Source: Bog-756 sp035531955
Lineage (GTDB): Bacteria; Actinomycetota; Acidimicrobiia; Acidimicrobiales; RAAP-2
Assembly (NCBI GenBank): GCA_035531955.1
Contig: DATKRZ010000103.1
Location: 50,047 to 114,046, forward strand
DNA length: 64,000 nucleotides
Direction of reading: 5' to 3'
The position numbers and the translations under genes were made by a program. Within the stretch, counting starts at the first letter, position 1. Every line of letters begins with the position of its first letter. Shown here piece by piece: positions 48,532 to 56,867 of the stretch. Below the pieces are notes generated by a model. It was given only the letters and a program-made list of their open reading frames with translations. It was not told where the DNA came from and did no database searches.

Positions 48532-48619
48532 GCCCTGATGCTCCCATGCCGTGAGGTGCCGATGGCTGATGGGCAGGCGCCGCGGGGCCGTTCGGGCCAC
48601 TGGCCCGAACGGTCGATCC

Positions 48620-49126
48620 CTACAGGCTGGGCCCGGGTACGTCGATGCCGGGGTGGATCGGAACAGGGAAGACCTCGAGATCCTGATGGCTGCGGGCCAG
48701 TGAGTGGTACCGGCGCTCGGCGAACCACCAACGTCCGGCTTCGAGGACATAGCGATCGTGGTAGAGGCCGAAGACGGTGGTCCAGCGACCACTGTCCCGC
48801 TGTTGGCGGAGCTCGCTCATGAACAGCCGGCTCACCGCCGTGCCGGCCAGGGCCCCGTTGGGAAACACGATGTGGGCGTTGAGAATGACGAATTCGAAGA
48901 ACTCGTACTGGGCGATGGAAGTCCCGACGAATTCGCCCAGTTGGGCGCTGCCGACGAGTACCAGAGGCTCCCCCGTGCGGCGATCGATGACGATCTGCGC
49001 TCCGGGGAGGAACAGCTGGTCCAGCTCGGGCCAGGCCCGCCTGTTGACCACATCGGCATAGGCGTGCTGCAGCCGGCGGACACCGGTGTCGTGGACGGAC
49101 TCGGCCACCAGGGCATCGTCGAGCAT
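48620..49126 (-). CDS. SnoaL/NTF2-like protein
   Basis: A 168-residue cone-fold protein. QHAYADVVNRRAWPELDQLF (about residue 22), then GSAQLGEFVG and RWWFAERRYHSLARS near the end follow the SnoaL-like pattern. Such proteins are isomerases, hydratases or lack known activity. A TAGCGT box ends 7 bases before ATG 49126, indicating leaderless transcription, so the in-frame sequence up to 49270, antisense-like and Arg-rich, is not included. It lies 25 bases after the CDGSH gene on the same strand. Confidence 0.78.
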   Translation of the reverse strand: MLDDALVAESVHDTGVRRLQHAYADVVNRRAWPELDQLFLPGAQIVIDRRTGEPLVLVGSAQLGEFVGTSIAQYEFFEFVILNAHIVFPNGALAGTAVSRLFMSELRQQRDSGRWTTVFGLYHDRYVLEAGRWWFAERRYHSLARSHQDLEVFPVPIHPGIDVPGPSL

Positions 49127-49151
49127 CCCCTGGACGCTAATGGGCCGGCGG

Positions 49152-49838
49152 CTACGAGTCGGTAAAGCCGTTCTCCTTGTGGGATCCGTCACACAGGGGC
49201 TTGTTCGCCGAGCCTCCGCAACGGCACAAAGTGACCCGGTTCCGGACCTCAAACGGCTGCCCGTCGGCACGGCGCACCGTCACACCCCCGGTGACGGAAA
49301 GTGGCCCGTCATCGACCACCCCGATCCCCGCCCGCAACTCGGGCTCGATGTCGGCGTCCTCTTCGGACAGCCGGTAGGTGAGGGCCCCGGACGGGCACCG
49401 TTCGATCATGGCCATCAGCTGCGCCCGCTTCACAGTGTCCTCGGTGTCGGCGCCCGCCACCATCTCCCACACGTTGGTCAGGTGATTGCTGCAGAATCCG
49501 GCATGCTCGCAGATGGACCGGTCGTCCCGCATCACGATGTCGACGCCCTGATAGGTCGATTGGCGCTCCTCATACGTCGACGGCACCGCCGTCTCCGTGC
49601 CGTCGAACCCGGCGGTCAGATGGGATCCGTCGCAGAACGGCTTGTTGGCGGACTGTCCACATCGGCACAGGGCCACCGTGTCGGCTGCCTCCAGCTCGGC
49701 CACGGTCTGCCAGGCGATCGGCTCACCGAGCTCCGACTCGACCATTCGTCGCCGGGTCAGGGGCAGGCCGCCGGCCACGACGTAGGGCCCGTCTGCGGTA
49801 ACCGTGACAGTGGGTCCGCCACTCGACTGGTCAGCCAT
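49152..49838 (-). CDS. CDGSH iron-sulfur protein with central 4Fe-4S mono-cluster domain
   Basis: A 228-residue protein with three parts. The first CDGSH motif (LCRCGQSANKPFCDGSH, about residue 57) binds a 2Fe-2S cluster with three Cys and one His. A central YjdI-like segment follows (ICEHAGFCSN, then ERCPSGAL). The second CDGSH motif (LCRCGGSANKPLCDGSH, about 205) comes at the end. It likely takes part in cluster or electron transfer in the cytoplasm. AGAGGAG lies 5 bases before ATG 49838, preferred over the GTG six bases upstream. Confidence 0.9.
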   Translation of the reverse strand: MADQSSGGPTVTVTADGPYVVAGGLPLTRRRMVESELGEPIAWQTVAELEAADTVALCRCGQSANKPFCDGSHLTAGFDGTETAVPSTYEERQSTYQGVDIVMRDDRSICEHAGFCSNHLTNVWEMVAGADTEDTVKRAQLMAMIERCPSGALTYRLSEEDADIEPELRAGIGVVDDGPLSVTGGVTVRRADGQPFEVRNRVTLCRCGGSANKPLCDGSHKENGFTDS

Positions 49839-49952
49839 CGCCACTCCTCTCCGGCCCCGGATCCCTCGCCACTACTCTGCACCCCCTGCCTGCTCTTGAC
49901 AATCGAGCGCCTCGAAGCCCGGCCACCGGCCGGGAGATGGGACGATGGGGCC

Positions 49953-50813
49953 ATGGACGTCGAGCGAGTGGTCTTCGAGGGATTCGAGGGAGTGCACCTG
50001 GTGGCGGATGTGCGGGGCGACCCCGATGCCTGGCCCGTCCTCTTCCTCCACGGTGGCGGCCAGACCCGGTACGCGTGGGGATCGACGGCCGAGACGGTGG
50101 CCGCCGACGGCTGGCGGACGGTGGCCCTCGACCTCCGTGGCCACGGGGACAGCGACTGGGCACCCAACGGCGACTACTCGTTCACTGCCTTCGGAGGGGA
50201 CTGCCTGGCGGTCGTCGACCACTTGCGGAAGCCGCCGGTGCTGATCGGCGCCTCCCTCGGTGGCATGTCGGCCATGCTCGCCGAAGGCACCAGCGACCGC
50301 ACGGTCTCCTGCGGCCTGGTCCTGGTGGACATCACCCCCAAGGCCAATCCGGCCGGGATCCAACGCATCGCCACCTTCATGCAGTCGGGCCTCGACGGGT
50401 TCGACAGCCTCGAAGAGGCGGCGGCGGCCATCGCCGCCTACACCCCCCAGCGGACCAAGCGGGTGAACCCGTCCGGACTCATGAAGGTGCTCCGCAACCG
50501 CGACGGCCGCTGGTACTGGCACTGGGACCCACTGCTCATACGACAGGAGCGGACCGAGGTGGTGCCGGATCGCCTGACCGGGCTGCTCGATGTGGCCATG
50601 AGCAACATCTCGGTCCCCACCATGCTGGTGCGGGGCCTCCTCAGCGACGTCGTCACCCAGGAGGGCGTCGACGACCTCCTGTCCAAAGTCCCCGACGCCA
50701 CCGTGGTCGGGGTCGAGCGGGCGGCGCACATGATCGCCGGTGACCGCAACGACGCCTTCTCCGAGTCGGTGGTGAATTTCCTGCAGGAGAGGATCCGCCC
50801 GACGATCGGTTGA
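49953..50813 (+). CDS. Alpha/beta hydrolase
   Basis: A 286-residue hydrolase. FLHGGGQTRYAWG (about residue 32) is the oxyanion-hole motif, LIGASLGGMSAMLA (about 95) the nucleophile elbow with Ser, and AAHMIAGD (about 258) the catalytic His; the acid is probably the Asp in LLSDVVTQEG. It cleaves an ester, lactone or C-C bond in the cytoplasm. Only the ATG at 49953 begins the domain cleanly; sequence upstream in the same frame is antisense to the CDGSH gene. It converges on TesB. Confidence 0.87.
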   Translation: MDVERVVFEGFEGVHLVADVRGDPDAWPVLFLHGGGQTRYAWGSTAETVAADGWRTVALDLRGHGDSDWAPNGDYSFTAFGGDCLAVVDHLRKPPVLIGASLGGMSAMLAEGTSDRTVSCGLVLVDITPKANPAGIQRIATFMQSGLDGFDSLEEAAAAIAAYTPQRTKRVNPSGLMKVLRNRDGRWYWHWDPLLIRQERTEVVPDRLTGLLDVAMSNISVPTMLVRGLLSDVVTQEGVDDLLSKVPDATVVGVERAAHMIAGDRNDAFSESVVNFLQERIRPTIG

Positions 50814-50831
50814 CCCGGACTCGGGACGGCC

Positions 50832-51686
50832 TCAGGACCTCGATCGGCCGCCCGGCCCGGGCTGCTGCCCGTCGGGGAAGGCCCGGATCATGTTGTCCTG
50901 GACGAAGGAAGCAACCAGGCGGCCGTCCTCGGTGAACACATCGGCACACCCGTACGAGCGGCCCCGGCCGGCATAAGGGCTGCGGTGGGCCAGCAGATGC
51001 CACGCGGCGGCATCGACCGGCTCGTGGAACGTGAGGGTGTGGCTCAACACACTGGTGGAGATGGAGACGTGGGACATCGACTGCCCGATGCCGGGGTGGG
51101 GCCGCATGGCGGTGCCGATGAGAAAGCCGTCGGTGGCGTAGCCGAGCAGGGCCTGGCCGGTCACGCCGGTCGCCGCGGCCCCGGTGAACCGGCTCCACAC
51201 GAAGAGCTCGGCCGGACCCACGGAACCAGGGTCGGCCAGGTCGACGCCGTCGACCACCCGGATCTCCCAGAAGTCATGGCCTCCTGTGGAGGGCGCGGCG
51301 TCCTCCGGTGCGCCGACCGGGGGCGCATCCACGCCGTGGCGGATGAGATCGGGTTCCGCCGCGCTCAGGAGGACGAGAGCGCGTGAGCACAGCCGTTCAC
51401 CCTGTCGGACGGTCACCGTGGCGCTGGCCAGCGCCCTCCCGATGTGCATCGGCTCGACGTCGATTTCGAGCGGCTGGTCCATCGCCCCCCCGCGGGCGAA
51501 TACGGTATGCACCGTCTTGACCTCCTTGGACGGATCGGCTGTCGAGGCGGCGACGATCGTCTGGGCCAACAGCTGGCCCCCGAAGACGACACCGCCGAAC
51601 CCGGTATCGAAGTTCTGCGCCCGGAACCGGCCTTCCCCGGCCGGCTCCAGTTCGAGGACCTTCCGCAATCCTGACGGCTCGGACAC
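50832..51686 (-). CDS. tesB: Acyl-CoA thioesterase II (TesB-like)
   Basis: A 284-residue double hot-dog thioesterase. NFDTGFGGVVFGGQLLAQTIVAA near residue 24 and FARGGAMDQPLEIDVE are the first repeat; LFVWSRFTG and LTFHEPVDAAAWHLLAHRSPYAG form the second, which carries the catalytic region. TesB hydrolyses medium and long-chain acyl-CoA, releasing CoA during degradation. GTG 51686 begins one base after the stop of the DUF2889 gene, so the two are coupled. Confidence 0.9.
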   Translation of the reverse strand: MSEPSGLRKVLELEPAGEGRFRAQNFDTGFGGVVFGGQLLAQTIVAASTADPSKEVKTVHTVFARGGAMDQPLEIDVEPMHIGRALASATVTVRQGERLCSRALVLLSAAEPDLIRHGVDAPPVGAPEDAAPSTGGHDFWEIRVVDGVDLADPGSVGPAELFVWSRFTGAAATGVTGQALLGYATDGFLIGTAMRPHPGIGQSMSHVSISTSVLSHTLTFHEPVDAAAWHLLAHRSPYAGRGRSYGCADVFTEDGRLVASFVQDNMIRAFPDGQQPGPGGRSRS

Positions 51687-51687
51687 G

Positions 51688-52698
51688 TCAGTTCCCCTCG
51701 CCGAGCACCGACCCCAGCGCGGTGACATCGCCGAGGGAGCGCAGGGTGTCGTTCAGATGGGTGCACGTGGATGCCCCGGTCATCTCCCGCCTGACCCGGG
51801 CCCGGAGCTCGGCCAGGCGCATCCCGACCAGCCGGCCCGCGCTGGCCACCGCTCCCGGGCACTCCATCCACGGCAGCACCCGCGCCTCGGCGGCCATCTC
51901 GACCACCCGACCCTCTGTGGCGTCGACCCGACCGGAGACGGAGTACTCGTGGACGACCGACTCGGCGCCGTCCTCGTCCATGTGGCTGTCGCGGAAATGG
52001 GCGTCGACCCGCAATGTCCCCCGATCTGCCGTCCCGATGACATCCAGCCGGCGCCGGCGTCGCATGGCGTGGGCGGCCAGCGCGGGCATGTCGTGCCATG
52101 CCCAGATGTCCTCCGGGGGCTCGAGGCGCGGAGCCGGCGGCCCGATCGCCAGCGGGATCACCCCCTTGCCGCGGATCGTCACCATCATCGTCGCGTCGCG
52201 CGCCCAGCCGGCGCAGAGGTCGTCCCGGAAGCCCCGCGCCGGGGAGTCGGCGGTCGGGCCGGCCGGGGCCGCACCCTCCGGCCGGGGACCGTCGAGCGCC
52301 CCTCCCCGCTGCATGGCGTAGCCCGAAACCAACACGGCGCCGGGGAGATCGTCCAACAGCAGGTGCAACAGCGTTCCGGCGTCCACTTCGTCCGGCGCGG
52401 CCTCGGCCAGGCGGCCCCGGAAACCGGGGCCGACGACGACTCCGATCAGCAGATCCGGTGACCGGAGAGCCGGCACCGTGTCCAGGAAGCGGAGTGTCCG
52501 ATCCCTCCCGTCGACCCTGGCGCGCAACTCGGCCTCGGCCACGACCGAGGCGGCCCCGTCGGGACCGGTGCGGAGGTCTCGGGCCCGAGCGGAGATGACC
52601 AGTTCACCACGGAGGCCGTCCGGCCTCGCCGTGTCGATGCTGGATGTCCGCCGGATCGAGCCCCGGGGACGGCTCGGGGTGGTGGGGGCCGGGTCCAT
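51688..52698 (-). CDS. DUF2889 domain protein
   Basis: A 336-residue protein of unknown function. The C-terminal segment with RREMTGASTCTHLNDTLRSLGDV is characteristic of DUF2889. DUF2889 genes often lie beside acyl-CoA genes, as TesB does here. An insert rich in Pro and Gly lies at about residues 140-160. I chose ATG 52698; a GTG 30 bases earlier is in frame and equally possible. No transmembrane segment or signal is visible. A hydrolase or hydratase role has been suggested for relatives only by context. Confidence 0.72.
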   Translation of the reverse strand: MDPAPTTPSRPRGSIRRTSSIDTARPDGLRGELVISARARDLRTGPDGAASVVAEAELRARVDGRDRTLRFLDTVPALRSPDLLIGVVVGPGFRGRLAEAAPDEVDAGTLLHLLLDDLPGAVLVSGYAMQRGGALDGPRPEGAAPAGPTADSPARGFRDDLCAGWARDATMMVTIRGKGVIPLAIGPPAPRLEPPEDIWAWHDMPALAAHAMRRRRRLDVIGTADRGTLRVDAHFRDSHMDEDGAESVVHEYSVSGRVDATEGRVVEMAAEARVLPWMECPGAVASAGRLVGMRLAELRARVRREMTGASTCTHLNDTLRSLGDVTALGSVLGEGN

Positions 52699-52885
52699 CG
52701 GCCCCGCGGCATCCGGGAGGAGTAGCACTATCGGATCGGCCGCGGCCGCCCCTGGGGCGACCCCGTCGCCAGGTCGTCTTCAACACCCGATGGCTTCACA
52801 GTGGGGCTCCCTCGTCGATTCGGTCCCTCGGTCGGTCGACCGGGCCCTCCGGCCGATGGACGGTCGGGCCGGCGCTCGGGCAACG

Positions 52886-53884
52886 CTACCGGGGATCGGC
52901 ATCCGTCAGGTCCCCGGGCACCACCAGCACCTTGCCCACGGCCCGGCGGTCGGCCAGGTCGGCGAGGGCATGGCCGGCCCCTTCGAGCGGATAGGTGGCC
53001 GAGATGTACGGCCTGGCCCGCCCGCTCCTGACCAGCTCGGCCAGCTCGGCGACGTCGCGGGCCTCATCCTCGGGCTGGTTCCGGGCCAAGCCCCCCAAGG
53101 TGAACCCGGTCACCACCACGCCCTTCAGCAGGACCAGGTTGAGGGGGATCCGGGGAATCTCCCCCGAGGCGAAGCCGACGGTGACGAACCGGCCACCCCA
53201 CCGGGTGGCCCGGAGCGCCTGTTCGGCGCGGGGGCCGCCCACCGGGTCGATCACCGCGTGGGCGCCGGCCCCGGTGATCTCCTTGATGCGGGCCTTCAGG
53301 TCCTCGGTGCGGTACCCGATGGTCGCCACGGCCCCGTGCTCGAGGCAGAGATCGCGCTTCTTCGGTGTAGAGGCCGCGGCCACCACCCGGGCCCCGAGGG
53401 CCGCTCCCAGGCCGACGGCCGCCAGACCCACGCCGCCGGCGGCACCGAGCACGACCACCCACTCCCCCGGTGCGACCCGGGCCACGCTCCGCAGGGCGTG
53501 GTACGCGGTGCGGTGGGCGATGCCGGAGGCGGCCGCGGTGGCCAGGTCGATCGCCGGGTCTACCGGCTGGAGGGAGGACGCGGCCACGGCGACCTGCTCG
53601 GCGAACGCCCCGAACAGGACCGAGCCGGTCACCCGGTCGCCCACGGCCACGCCGCGGACGCCGGGGCCGAGGGAGCGGACGATGCCGGCGAACTCACTGC
53701 CCACGGTGAACGGGACCGGGATATGGACCTGGTAGCGGTCGGCCACCACCAGGACGTCGGGGAAGTTGGCGGCCGCCGCGGCGACCTCCACCACCACCTG
53801 GCCATCGGTCGGCACCGGGTCCTCCACCTCCTCGACCGAGATGGAAGAGGGCGGCCCGTAACGCAGGCAGCGGACGGCCCGCAT
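52886..53884 (-). CDS. NADPH:quinone oxidoreductase-type medium-chain dehydrogenase
   Basis: A 332-residue zinc-free medium-chain reductase. VGSEFAGIVRSLGPGV (about residue 62), LGAAGGVGLAAVGLGAALGARVV (about 145) for NADPH, and AVIDPVGGPRAEQALR are typical of QOR. It would reduce quinones or enone CoA esters. Starts at ATG 53884, ten bases after the upstream acyl-CoA dehydrogenase stop. The order TetR, dehydrogenase, QOR on one strand suggests an operon with the SDR and kinase genes divergently arranged. Confidence 0.87.
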   Translation of the reverse strand: MRAVRCLRYGPPSSISVEEVEDPVPTDGQVVVEVAAAAANFPDVLVVADRYQVHIPVPFTVGSEFAGIVRSLGPGVRGVAVGDRVTGSVLFGAFAEQVAVAASSLQPVDPAIDLATAAASGIAHRTAYHALRSVARVAPGEWVVVLGAAGGVGLAAVGLGAALGARVVAAASTPKKRDLCLEHGAVATIGYRTEDLKARIKEITGAGAHAVIDPVGGPRAEQALRATRWGGRFVTVGFASGEIPRIPLNLVLLKGVVVTGFTLGGLARNQPEDEARDVAELAELVRSGRARPYISATYPLEGAGHALADLADRRAVGKVLVVPGDLTDADPR

Positions 53885-53894
53885 CAGACCGGTG

Positions 53895-55196
53895 TCACGA
53901 ATTCCCGACGACGTGTTCGAGCCGGGCGGCCAGCTGGGCGCGGGCCGCCTCCCGCCGTGCCGGCAGGTGGGCCGTCGGCCACGGGCCGGGGGAGGGCTCG
54001 TAGCCCTTTAGGACCTCCCTCGCCACGGTCACCTTGTGGACCTCCGTCGGCCCGTCGACGACGCTCATGATGGGAGCCGTCATCCACATGTCCCCGAACG
54101 GCATCTCGTTGGACACCCCGAGGGCGCCGTGGGCGTGCATCGACCGCCACACGGCGTCGTGCACCACCTTCGGGGTGAGCGCCTTGATGGCGGCGATGTT
54201 CTTGCGGGTGCGACGGTAGTCCTTCAACTCGTCGATCTCCCAGGCGGTGTACAGCACCAGCAACCGGAACTGTGCCAGCTCGGCATAGGAGTCGGCAATG
54301 TCGCCCTGGATGAACTCCTTGCGGGCCAGCAGGGTCCCCTGGGTCTCGCGACTGAGCACCCGTTCGCAGAGGAGGTCGAGGGCCCGCTGACAGGTGGCCA
54401 CCGATCGCATGGCGTGATGCACCCGGCCTCCCCCGAGCCTGGTCTGGGCGATGGCAAAGGCCTGGCCCTCACCGCCCAGGAGGCTGTCGGCGGGGACCCG
54501 GACGTTGTCGTAGTGGATGAGCGCGTGCATGCCTTCGTCCTCGGGCTCCCCGGCCAGGCCGACGTGTCGGACCATATCCACGCCGGGTGTGTCCGTCGGG
54601 ACCAGGAACATCGACGCACCCTGGTAGACGCTCACCTCCGGATCGGTGATCGCCATCACGATCAGGAAGGCCGAGGTGCGGGCGTTGGAGGAGAAGAACT
54701 TCCATCCGTCGAGCACCCATTCGTCCCCGTCGCGCACGGCGCGGGTGGTGAACTGTTGGGGGTCCGACCCGGCCTGGGGCTCGGTCATCGAATAACACGA
54801 GAACACCTCCCCGTCGAGAAGAGGCTGGAGGTACCTGGCCTTCTGCTCCTCGGTCCCGTAGTGGGCGATGATCTCGGCGTTCCCGGTGTCGGGAGCCTGG
54901 GTACCGAAGGCGATGGGCGCCCAGCTCGACACCCCGAGGATCTCGTTGAGCAGGGCCAGCTTGACCTGTCCGTACCCCTTCCCTCCCAACTCGGGCCCGA
55001 GGTGCGCGGCCCACAGGTCGTGGTCCCGCACCGCCTGTTTCATGGGGTCCACGATCGGCCGCAGCTCGTCGTCGAGAGGATGGAATTGACGGTGGGGATA
55101 GAGCAGGTCCAGGGGTTCGACGTGCTCCCGGACGAAAAGGCGGGCCCAGTCGAGCTTCTCCTGGAACTCGGCATCGGTGGAAAAGTCCCAGCTCAT
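53895..55196 (-). CDS. Acyl-CoA dehydrogenase (ACAD10/11- or LvaC-like)
   Basis: A 433-residue dehydrogenase of the ACAD10/11 type: APDTGNAEIIAHYGTEEQK, CYSMTEPQAGSDPQQF (about residue 136), DGWKFFSSNA and the C-terminal DGPTEVHKVTVAREVL (about 400). In mammals such a domain is fused to an aminoglycoside-phosphotransferase-like kinase, and both act on 4-hydroxyacyl-CoA; in Pseudomonas LvaA and LvaC are separate. The kinase-like gene at 56868 provides the second half here. ATG 55196 overlaps the TetR stop as ATGA. Activity on 4-hydroxyacyl-CoA is inferred. Confidence 0.87.
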   Translation of the reverse strand: MSWDFSTDAEFQEKLDWARLFVREHVEPLDLLYPHRQFHPLDDELRPIVDPMKQAVRDHDLWAAHLGPELGGKGYGQVKLALLNEILGVSSWAPIAFGTQAPDTGNAEIIAHYGTEEQKARYLQPLLDGEVFSCYSMTEPQAGSDPQQFTTRAVRDGDEWVLDGWKFFSSNARTSAFLIVMAITDPEVSVYQGASMFLVPTDTPGVDMVRHVGLAGEPEDEGMHALIHYDNVRVPADSLLGGEGQAFAIAQTRLGGGRVHHAMRSVATCQRALDLLCERVLSRETQGTLLARKEFIQGDIADSYAELAQFRLLVLYTAWEIDELKDYRRTRKNIAAIKALTPKVVHDAVWRSMHAHGALGVSNEMPFGDMWMTAPIMSVVDGPTEVHKVTVAREVLKGYEPSPGPWPTAHLPARREAARAQLAARLEHVVGNS

Positions 55197-55921
55197 CGGC
55201 GTCCCTCCTCGGGCGCTCCGGCGGCCGGGTCACCGGGGCGGTTGATGGATACGTCGTCATGGCACAGGGGTGGCTCGGAGTCCCCGACCCGGAGGCCGAG
55301 CCCGGACAGGAATCGATCATTGCACCGGCCGATCTCCCGGCGGGCGGCCACCGGATCCTCGGCGTGGGCCACGTACATGGCCGACCCCACGCCGAGCGCG
55401 GTCAGCAGGTGGGCCAGCGGCTCGACGGGCTGGGGCTCGAGCACTCCCTGTTCCATCGCCTCGCCCAGGTACTCGGCGATCTTTTCGGTCGGCCCGTCGC
55501 CGCGCCCTGACCACGCCGTCCAACCGAGGACGGCCGGACCGTCGACCAGGACGATCTGCCGGTAGGCTCGGTTCGTCGACGCCGCGTCGAGGTACACCTC
55601 GCTGTTGGCCCGGAACAGGTCCCAGGCGTTGGTCTCTGGAACGCCCGAGCGCCTTCGGAGCAGCTGGACCACCTCGGCCGAGACCTCCTCGAACACGGCG
55701 CGGAACAGATCCTCCTTGTCGCGGAAGTGGTGGTAGAGGGCGCCCCGGGTCAGCCCGGCCCTCCGGACGATCTCCTCGGTACGGGTGGCCTGGAAGCCGT
55801 CCTCGGCGAACAGCAGCCGGGCGGTGGCCAGGAGCACCCGGCGGGTGTCCCGCACGTGGGCGGCCCGAAGGCCGCCGGATTGGTTCGCAGGCGCTTGATG
55901 CATGACGTATCCAACATACAT
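55193..55921 (-). CDS. TetR family transcriptional regulator
   Basis: A 242-residue regulator. The helix-turn-helix lies at residues about 22-68 (TRTEEIVRRAGLTRGALYHHFRDKEDLFRAV); the rest is ligand domain. It has two possible starts, ATG 55921 and ATG 55903. Its gene overlaps the acyl-CoA dehydrogenase ATG by 4 bases, so the regulator heads that operon. The gap to the divergent SDR gene contains two nested palindromes (55907-55930), one of which would cover the gene's own start, as expected of autorepression. Confidence 0.9.
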   Translation of the reverse strand: MYVGYVMHQAPANQSGGLRAAHVRDTRRVLLATARLLFAEDGFQATRTEEIVRRAGLTRGALYHHFRDKEDLFRAVFEEVSAEVVQLLRRRSGVPETNAWDLFRANSEVYLDAASTNRAYRQIVLVDGPAVLGWTAWSGRGDGPTEKIAEYLGEAMEQGVLEPQPVEPLAHLLTALGVGSAMYVAHAEDPVAARREIGRCNDRFLSGLGLRVGDSEPPLCHDDVSINRPGDPAAGAPEEGRR

Positions 55922-55930
55922 ACTGTTTGG
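55907..55930. promoter_or_regulatory. AcrR-type operator candidate
   Basis: GTAT-CCAAC-ATAC (55907-55919) is an inverted repeat, and CCAACA (55911-55916) with TGTTTGG (55924-55930) forms a second one. CATACATAC resembles half-sites of AcrR-like operators (ACATACAT). It lies across the TetR start and 67 bases before the SDR gene. Confidence 0.45.
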
Positions 55931-55996
55931 CTGTGGCGCCCCGCCCGGCACGGGGCACTCCGAGGTGGCTCGGAGAGGACGAGCAGAGGCAGGCAG

Positions 55997-56863
55997 ATGG
56001 ACGAACTGGACGGGAAGGTGGCCCTGGTGACCGGGGCCAGTCGGGGGGTGGGCGCGGCGACCGCGGTGGCGCTCGCCGCGGCCGGGTGTGATGTCGCCTG
56101 CGCCGCCCGGTCCACCCGGGACGCGCCCCAACGGACCCCGGGCACCCTCGAGGAAACGGTGGGGAGGGTCGAAGCGGCCGGCCGTCGGGGTCTGGCCATC
56201 CCCACCGATCTCGCCATCGACGCGCAGGTCGAGGCGATGGTGGCCACCGCCGTCGCCCGGTTCGGACGGCTCGACATCCTGGTGAACAATGCGGCCATCA
56301 CCTTCGTCGGCGACCTCGACATCCCACTGCGCCGCTACGACCTGATCATGCAGGTCAACCTGCGGGCGCCCATGATCGCCATACGCACCGCCACCCCGGC
56401 CATGCGATCGGCGGGAGGTGGGTCGGTGATCAACGTCTCGTCGGTCGCCGCCCTGTTCCCCCATTCGTCGCTGATGGCCTACGGCATCTCGAAGATCGGC
56501 CTGGAGCGACTCACCGTGGATGCCGCCGTCCAGCTCTCCCCGTCCAACATCGCCGTAAACTGCTTTCGCATCGACGTGGCCGTGGCCTCCGAGGGGTTCG
56601 TGGCCAACACCCCCGGAGTCGACCACTCCAATTGGGAGCCGCCGGCGGTGGCGGCCGAGGGCATCGTCTGGATGGCCCGCCAGCCTCCCGCCTACTCGGG
56701 ACGACGGGAGAGCATGTTCGAGCTCCGACGGCGCATGGGCATCATGGCCTCGCGGATCGGCGCGCCGACGACCGAGGCTCCGCCGGTCGAGCTGCTCAAC
56801 GGCCTGGCCACCGTGGCCGATGCCGGGTTCGCAGAGCCCAATCCGGACGACGACGGAGGCTGA
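55997..56863 (+). CDS. SDR-family dehydrogenase
   Basis: A 288-residue short-chain dehydrogenase. TGASRGVG (about residues 11-18) binds the cofactor, VNNAAITFVG follows, and Ser and Tyr-Lys appear in VSSVAALFPHSSLMAYGISKIGLE. An insert at residues about 38-55 carries the RSTRDAPQRT segment. It may oxidise or reduce a hydroxyacyl-CoA. It is divergent from TetR and precedes the APH-like kinase by 4 bases, the same direction. In the Pseudomonas Lva pathway an SDR reduces levulinyl-CoA to 4-hydroxyvaleryl-CoA. Confidence 0.86.
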   Translation: MDELDGKVALVTGASRGVGAATAVALAAAGCDVACAARSTRDAPQRTPGTLEETVGRVEAAGRRGLAIPTDLAIDAQVEAMVATAVARFGRLDILVNNAAITFVGDLDIPLRRYDLIMQVNLRAPMIAIRTATPAMRSAGGGSVINVSSVAALFPHSSLMAYGISKIGLERLTVDAAVQLSPSNIAVNCFRIDVAVASEGFVANTPGVDHSNWEPPAVAAEGIVWMARQPPAYSGRRESMFELRRRMGIMASRIGAPTTEAPPVELLNGLATVADAGFAEPNPDDDGG

Positions 56864-56867
56864 CCCG

